Positions 33,056 through 37,516 of a stretch of 37,516 nucleotides of DNA are shown piece after piece. The DNA comes from Cryomorphaceae bacterium. GTDB lineage: Bacteria; Bacteroidota; Bacteroidia; Flavobacteriales; Schleiferiaceae. The stretch covers positions 1 to 37,516 of the forward strand of contig PXCF01000053.1 in assembly GCA_003566715.1 (NCBI GenBank), in the 5' to 3' direction. Numbering within the stretch: the stretch's first letter is position 1; every line of letters starts with the position of its first letter. Position numbers and translations under genes: made by a program. The notes beneath the pieces were generated by a model. It saw only the letters and a list, made by a program, of their open reading frames with translations, had not been told where the DNA came from and ran no database searches.

Positions 33056-34183
33056 TCAACCGCCGCAAAACAATTCAGATGCGATTCCATCGGCATATAG
33101 CCAATTCCCCCTGTCCAAAACCAAGAACCCTTCATCGAATATCAAATCACCCTGGTGGTCGGATTCTTCCACGCGCTTCATCAATGCCTCAACAGCCTGA
33201 TCTCCACCTATGCCCGCAACGCGATTCAGGTCAATGCCTTTTTGCGTTCTGAGACCAAGCATCACCGCCTCGTTGATGCGGTCTTCAACTGAAAGGACTT
33301 CATAGTCAAACCAGTCGTTTTCGCCATCTAGTCCACGCATGTACTTGGCGTTATTGGCCACATTCCAACGCCTTTGCGAGCCATCAAACGAATGCGCCGA
33401 CGGACCAAACCCCATGTAAGGCTCGCCGTACCAGTAATTACTGTTGTGAAGGGCTTCCATGCCCGGTTTAGCGTAATTCGAGACTTCGTAATGTTGAAAT
33501 CCGTGTTTTTCTAAAAACACATCGGCAGCTAAGAACTCATCGGCTTGCTGAGATTCATCAGGCGCAGCAAAACGCCCTTTGCGAATCCAGTGATTGAGCA
33601 GCGTTTTTTGCTCCACGGTAAGTGCATAAAGCGACATGTGCGGGATGTTTTCATCCGCTGCCCACTGCAACTGCGACAGCCATTCATCCACGAACATACC
33701 GGGCATACCGTAAATAAAGTCCACTGTATAATTGGTAAATCCTGCCGCTTTTACTTTTTGAGGGAATGAGCGAATATGTGCACTGCGGTGCGTTCGCCCC
33801 ATCCAGTCGAGGTCGTCGTCGCGCAAACTCTGAAACCCTACACTGAGGCGATCAATGCCAATGTCTCTCAACGAACGCAGTTGGTCTTCGGTGCCATCGT
33901 CGGGGTTCAGTTCAAACGTCCATTCTTTGAGTGCCAAGGGATAGTGATTATGCAAAACTTGGTAAATGTCTGCCAACTGCTTTGCCGACAAAACCGAGGG
34001 CGTACCTCCACCAAAATATAGCGTCTCCACCACACCGAATTTCCATTCCGGCGCGCGGGCAATAATTTCCTTTTTTAAGGCCTCAACAAAACTTGGAATA
34101 CCCACCAAACGAGTAGAAAAGTGAAAATCACAATAGGTGCATGCCTTGCGACAAAAAGGGATATGAATGTAGATGCCTGCCAT
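33056..34183 (-). CDS. hemW: Radical SAM protein HemW (haem chaperone)
   Basis: A 375-residue protein starting MAGIYIHIPFCRKACTYCDFHFS, the HemW/HemN radical SAM motif with cysteines spaced Cx3CxxC and an aromatic-rich follow-up. Further on, ETLYFGGGTPSVL and the SAM-binding NPDDGTEDQ are clear. HemW proteins carry haem to acceptors and lack the coproporphyrinogen oxidase activity of HemN; the N-terminus has no HemN-type extension, so I prefer HemW. Third in a leftward operon after the histidine kinase (gap 7 bases). Confidence 0.9.
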   Translation of the reverse strand: MAGIYIHIPFCRKACTYCDFHFSTRLVGIPSFVEALKKEIIARAPEWKFGVVETLYFGGGTPSVLSAKQLADIYQVLHNHYPLALKEWTFELNPDDGTEDQLRSLRDIGIDRLSVGFQSLRDDDLDWMGRTHRSAHIRSFPQKVKAAGFTNYTVDFIYGMPGMFVDEWLSQLQWAADENIPHMSLYALTVEQKTLLNHWIRKGRFAAPDESQQADEFLAADVFLEKHGFQHYEVSNYAKPGMEALHNSNYWYGEPYMGFGPSAHSFDGSQRRWNVANNAKYMRGLDGENDWFDYEVLSVEDRINEAVMLGLRTQKGIDLNRVAGIGGDQAVEALMKRVEESDHQGDLIFDEGFLVLDRGNWLYADGIASELFCGG

Positions 34184-34190
34184 TAAAACA

Positions 34191-35363
34191 TTACGCTTTA
34201 TTCTTCTTTAACTGAATTCTAAATACCGATCCCTTACCTAATTCTGATTGGGCAACAAAAATTTTTCCCTTGTGATAATCGTTGATGATACGGCGCGATA
34301 ACGAAAGCCCCAGTCCCCAACCACGGCTTTTGGTGGTAAATCCCGGCCTAAAAATGGCCTCTTGTTGGCGCAGAGGAATGCCCTTCCCGGTGTCTATAAT
34401 TTCGATGAAGTAGTACGAGGGCTGTTCGCCCATAATGACCTTCACCTCTCCGGCGCCTTGGATGGAGTCTATTCCGTTTCTAATCAAATTTTCAATGACC
34501 CACTGAAACAATGGCAGGTTAAGAGGTGCTTCGACCTTTGTTAAGCGAATGGGCACATTTAACGTAAGCTCAATTTTCCTTGGCACACGCATTTGCAGGT
34601 AATCAACAATATCTTTAAGACCTTCATAAATAACCGTAGGCTTAAGTTGTGGCTTGGAGCCAATTTTAGAAAAGCGATCGGTGATGCGCGTCAGTCGGTC
34701 GATGTCTTTTTCAATTTCTACGATGATTTCGTCGTCGACATTTTTGGTGCGTAAAATTTCCAACCACCCCATGAGCGAACTGAGTGGGGTGCCGATTTGA
34801 TGTGCCGTTTCCTTGGCCAGTCCGGTCCACACGCGATCTTGCTCGGCGCGTCTGCTGCTGGAAAAGGTGACGTATGCAATGATTAAAAACGACGCAATGA
34901 CCGCCAGCAACACCCGGGGGTAAACGCGCAGTTGGGAGAGCAATACCGAGTCGTCGAAATACACCCTCAGGGTTTCACCATAGGGAAAAAGTATTTCAAT
35001 GGGTTCGCGTTTGTCCATGAGTCTGTCACGATACCTCTCTAAGGCCTCCGGTGTTTCGAGGAATTTTTCCGGAATGTTGCGCCAAGACTGCACTTCTCCC
35101 GCATCGTCAATCATGACGATGGGAATGGTCGTGTTGTTTTTCATCACCGTATTGGACAATTGCAACTGTGCGTCCTCCACCTCTTCACTTACCGATGTAC
35201 GCAAACTCTCCGCCCAAATCTCCATTTTTTTTACCTCCTCATTGCGCAGTTTGGACAAGAACGTCTCGGTATAGATCAACGTACCGGCACCAATCAGCAA
35301 AGCGGTAATCAGCATCAGCCCTTTCCAGGCGTTTTTATTGGAATAAAAATCAAAAAATCGCAT
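34191..35363 (-). CDS. Membrane sensor histidine kinase, orphan
   Basis: A 390-residue two-helix kinase. TM1 is near 15-33 (LMLITALLIGAGTLIYTE), a periplasmic stretch of about 110 residues has an amphipathic part, and TM2 near 147-165 (VLLAVIASFLIIAYVTF). The cytoplasmic part has the H-box AKETAHQIGTPLSSLMGW (phosphorylated H188), N-box NLIRNGIDSI, G1-box DTGKGI, F-box FRPGFTTKSRG and G2 WGLGLSLS. No response regulator is adjacent; HPK type with the 'HQIGTPL' variant common in Bacteroidota. It starts at the base next to the glycosyltransferase stop. Confidence 0.9.
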   Translation of the reverse strand: MRFFDFYSNKNAWKGLMLITALLIGAGTLIYTETFLSKLRNEEVKKMEIWAESLRTSVSEEVEDAQLQLSNTVMKNNTTIPIVMIDDAGEVQSWRNIPEKFLETPEALERYRDRLMDKREPIEILFPYGETLRVYFDDSVLLSQLRVYPRVLLAVIASFLIIAYVTFSSSRRAEQDRVWTGLAKETAHQIGTPLSSLMGWLEILRTKNVDDEIIVEIEKDIDRLTRITDRFSKIGSKPQLKPTVIYEGLKDIVDYLQMRVPRKIELTLNVPIRLTKVEAPLNLPLFQWVIENLIRNGIDSIQGAGEVKVIMGEQPSYYFIEIIDTGKGIPLRQQEAIFRPGFTTKSRGWGLGLSLSRRIINDYHKGKIFVAQSELGKGSVFRIQLKKNKA

Positions 35364-36458
35364 TTACTTCCAGTGCTTATTCGGTGGTTGTGGTACTTGC
35401 AACAACGTCATGGCTACCACCATTGTTATGTAGATTGGATAAATCAATGCCAATACCAGCACATCAATCGTTTTTGCTTTCAAATGATACTTAGCAGCCA
35501 TGCGTTTTACAATGGCCATATCCGCAATGGTTTTTGTCAACCATACGATGCCCCAAAGATAGAAGGAAATCATCCAACCAAAGAGTTGAAATAGTGCCAA
35601 TAAAAAAACGGCAATGGCAATGGCTTGGGCAAATCGGCTTTTGTAGTGACTGGTTTTGGCCGCCCACCGACTGCGTTGATTCATCAGCGCCTTAAAAGTT
35701 AGAGGTAAATCCGTGTAAACAGCCGCATCGATGTGTGATGCGTGCGCCGTCTTTTTCCCCAAGGCGTGCAAGGCGTGCAATAAAAACACGTCGTCACCCG
35801 AAGCCAAGCCGGCATCGTGCCTAATGACTTCAGCTTCACGCCATGCGTCTACTTCGAATATGCTGTTGGCCCCGTTCGACATAAACGGTTGACTGCGATG
35901 AAAACTTCCTTCGGTAGAGGCTTGCAAGCTCAAAAACTCCAAGGCGACCAAACGGCTCCACCACCCTTTGCCTTCTGTTGGCAAAACCGGTCCAGCCGTG
36001 TATAACGCCTCGTTTGTTAAGTGCACATCAACCATGCTTTGCAGCCATTTTTCGCCGATATGCACATCTGCATCTAGAGTAAGAATGTGTTGTCCGGTTG
36101 CCTGACCGATACCCAAATGCTGCGCCGCTTTTTTCCCTTTTTCCTTGGCGTGTATGAGTTTTACATCGATGGAAGCTCGTTTTATTTGCTCCGCCAAATG
36201 CTCTTCTCCTTTGTCTTCGCTGTAATCGTTTACAAATATGACCTCCCACTGAATCGTCACGTCATAGACTTGATGTTCTAATTGCTCAAGAAGAGCCGCC
36301 GTTTGCTGTCCTTCATTTCTAAAGGGAACAACCACCGAAATCGAAACGGGTTGTTGATTTTTTTTGATGTTCACCCTAGTTTTAATGGCGCTAAACCAAC
36401 CAAAGGTTAACCAGAGGTAAAAGATAAGTGGCAAAAAAATGAGAACACCAATGGTCAT
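35364..36458 (-). CDS. Glycosyltransferase family 2, membrane-bound
   Basis: A 364-residue protein with an N-terminal membrane helix (VLIFLPLIFYLWLTFGW), then the GT-A fold: SVVVPFRNEG, IFVNDYSED, the metal site LTLDADVHIG (DxD) and QRSRWAAKTS, which corresponds to the Q(Q/R)xRW motif of processive GT2 enzymes. Two or three C-terminal helices follow (residues about 275-350). It probably adds a sugar at the inner membrane; substrate unknown. First in the operon with the histidine kinase and hemW; zero-base gap to the kinase. Confidence 0.85.
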   Translation of the reverse strand: MTIGVLIFLPLIFYLWLTFGWFSAIKTRVNIKKNQQPVSISVVVPFRNEGQQTAALLEQLEHQVYDVTIQWEVIFVNDYSEDKGEEHLAEQIKRASIDVKLIHAKEKGKKAAQHLGIGQATGQHILTLDADVHIGEKWLQSMVDVHLTNEALYTAGPVLPTEGKGWWSRLVALEFLSLQASTEGSFHRSQPFMSNGANSIFEVDAWREAEVIRHDAGLASGDDVFLLHALHALGKKTAHASHIDAAVYTDLPLTFKALMNQRSRWAAKTSHYKSRFAQAIAIAVFLLALFQLFGWMISFYLWGIVWLTKTIADMAIVKRMAAKYHLKAKTIDVLVLALIYPIYITMVVAMTLLQVPQPPNKHWK

Positions 36459-36462
36459 GTTA

Positions 36463-36470
36463 TACCTTTG
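36463..36470 (+). promoter_or_regulatory. -7 element for ruvC
   Basis: TACCTTTG, exact TAnnTTTG match 27 bases before the ruvC ATG, in the 39-base gap between divergent genes. No clear -33 TTG upstream, where it would lie inside the glycosyltransferase gene. Confidence 0.5.
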
Positions 36471-36497
36471 TAAGCATTAAAAACGGATGAACCGAGA

Positions 36498-37061
36498 ATG
36501 GCCACAAAAGTAAAGGAAAGACGCATACTGGGGATAGACCCCGGAACGACCGTTATGGGGTACGGCATCATTGAAGGGAAAGGTCAAAAGGCGCATTTGA
36601 TCAACTTAGATGTAGTTGCCATGAGGAAAATCACCGACCCCATGGAGAAATTAAAGTGCATTTTCGAGTCGACGGTACGCATTATTGAGCAATATCTACC
36701 GGACGAAATGGCTGTTGAAGCGCCGTTTTTTGGAAAAAATGTGCAATCGATGCTCAAACTCGGCAGGGCACAAGGGGTGGTCATTGCCGCTGCGATGTAC
36801 AAAAACATTCCCATCAGCGAGTATTCGCCGAGAAAAATCAAGCAGTCCATCACCGGCAAGGGAAGCGCGTCGAAGGAACAAGTGGCGGCGGCGCTTCCTT
36901 ATGTGTTATCGGAAAAAATGCCCGAAAACAGCAAACTCGATGCGACCGATGCGGTGGCCGTGGCGCTTTGTCACTTTTTTCAAAATGGGCAGAGCAGTGC
37001 GGGGAAGAGCTATTCCGGTTGGGCGTCGTTTGTTAAGCAGAATCCGGGGAGGTTGGGGTGA
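36498..37061 (+). CDS. ruvC: Crossover junction endodeoxyribonuclease RuvC
   Basis: A 187-residue Holliday-junction resolvase. Motif 1 RRILGIDPGTTVMGYG holds the first catalytic aspartate (D14), AVEAPFFGKN has the catalytic glutamate (E74) and LDATDAVAVALCH near residue 150 supplies the last acidic pair. It cuts junctions with RuvAB in recombination. The C-terminal tail beyond 165 is short and basic. It is divergent from the glycosyltransferase operon, 39 bases apart. Confidence 0.95.
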   Translation: MATKVKERRILGIDPGTTVMGYGIIEGKGQKAHLINLDVVAMRKITDPMEKLKCIFESTVRIIEQYLPDEMAVEAPFFGKNVQSMLKLGRAQGVVIAAAMYKNIPISEYSPRKIKQSITGKGSASKEQVAAALPYVLSEKMPENSKLDATDAVAVALCHFFQNGQSSAGKSYSGWASFVKQNPGRLG

Positions 37062-37067
37062 AGGACG

Positions 37068-37250
37068 CATAGGTTTTTATGTAACGCACATGTTTTTAAC
37101 CATATAGACACATAGAAATACATAGATTCGCTTCGCTCATTTTTTTACTATTTAGGGCGCATAGGGAGGCACATAGGTTGCTTTGCTCTTTTATTAAGGT
37201 AGCATAGGTTTTAAGTAGAGCATATAGGTTTAAAAGAATACATAGGGAGT
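37068..37250. repeat. Degenerate ATAG(G/A) repeat region
   Basis: Nine copies of ATAGG or ATAGA within 180 bases (starting at 37069, 37104, 37112, 37122, 37161, 37173, 37204, 37224 and 37242), usually preceded by C. A longer unit also recurs: CATAGATTCGCTTCGCTC (37121) and CATAGGTTGCTTTGCTC (37172). No ORF. Spacing is uneven, so this is not a simple tandem array. Confidence 0.6.
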
Positions 37251-37358
37251 CTATTTAAAAAGTTTGTCAAAAAATAATTCGTACATTTACTGACACTAAG
37301 ATTACACATCTGATTAACAGCAGATATATCAGATTTAATTCCAAAAATAAATTCAAAC

Positions 37359-37516
37359 ATGAGAAATACCTTACTCCTTCTTTTTATTCCAATTTCATTT
37401 GCATTTGCCCAGCAACCTTATGGCAAAAACGCCGATTGGTTTTTGACATTTAATGGAAACCATATGGGGTATGGCGCTGGATACGGTCATGTTTATCACC
37501 ATAAAGACAGCATTAT
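37359..37516 (+). CDS. Secreted protein, N-terminus only (runs off the right edge)
   Basis: An ATG at 37359 opens 52 codons to the window end. The first 17 residues (MRNTLLLLFIPISFAFA) are a signal peptide with cleavage at FAFA-QQ. The mature start QPYGKNADWFLTFNGNHMGYGAGYGHVYHHKDSI resembles the start of a surface or type IX-secreted protein, but too little is visible to name it. Upstream lies the ATAGG repeat region. Confidence 0.6.
   Translation, partial: MRNTLLLLFIPISFAFAQQPYGKNADWFLTFNGNHMGYGAGYGHVYHHKDSI

Noticed and set aside
37068-37250. CRISPR array
   Set aside because: The repeated units are only 5-17 bases, imperfect and unevenly spaced, with no spacers of constant length and no cas genes in the window.

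Overview
The window reads as a chromosomal stretch from a member of the Bacteroidota, most likely a Flavobacteriia-type marine or freshwater bacterium. Supporting signs are promoters of the Bacteroidota type (-7 element TAnnTTTG, with one textbook TTG-N19-TATCTTTG in front of the tRNA gene), many lipoproteins and outer-membrane barrels, a lysyl-tRNA synthetase with a C-terminal extension, and a DUF983 protein. The placement is inferred from gene families and promoter style, not from a phylogeny. No prophage, CRISPR array, transposase or rRNA was seen; this is mostly core and housekeeping sequence with a few lineage-specific islands.

Layout. 1-4.2 kb: cut-off DUF983 protein, OprD-like porin with an upstream rhodanese, DedA-like membrane protein, all leftward, then a divergent Nramp-like transporter overlapping an HI0933-type flavoprotein (rightward). 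5.5-8.7 kb: a lipoprotein, then three small paralogous lipoproteins sharing a CSxExDCxC N-terminus around an M20 peptidase; two of them end in near-identical terminators. 8.7-14.3 kb: Omp85-like barrel, riboflavin synthase, PiT-like membrane protein, MsbA-like ABC exporter. 14.3-21.7 kb: aromatic amino acid catabolism, with homogentisate dioxygenase, 4-hydroxyphenylpyruvate dioxygenase and tryptophan 2,3-dioxygenase, interrupted by an HTTM (gamma-carboxylase-like) protein and tRNA-Ala(GGC). The tryptophan dioxygenase runs on with 8-base overlaps into an M23 peptidase and an alpha/beta hydrolase. 21.7-26.1 kb: tandem paralogous lipoproteins, lysS and a SPOR-domain barrel protein, all leftward. 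26.5-30.1 kb: tig-clpP-clpX proteostasis cluster. 30.1-32.9 kb: gpmI, a HAD-like hydrolase and map. 33.0-36.5 kb: glycosyltransferase, histidine kinase and hemW in one tight operon. 36.5 kb to the end: ruvC, a short-repeat region and the start of a secreted protein.

The least explained items are: (a) the family of tiny four-cysteine acidic lipoproteins; (b) a roughly 100-120 bp structured repeat with two clear copies in opposite orientation (14.35 and 27.84 kb) and a probable truncated third end (30.07 kb); (c) an Nramp-family protein that has lost the DPGN metal-binding motif; (d) a run of nine ATAG(G/A) words after ruvC; (e) two diverged lipoproteins in tandem. None is a recognisable defence or mobile system. 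The two I would follow first are the lipoprotein family and the dispersed repeat.
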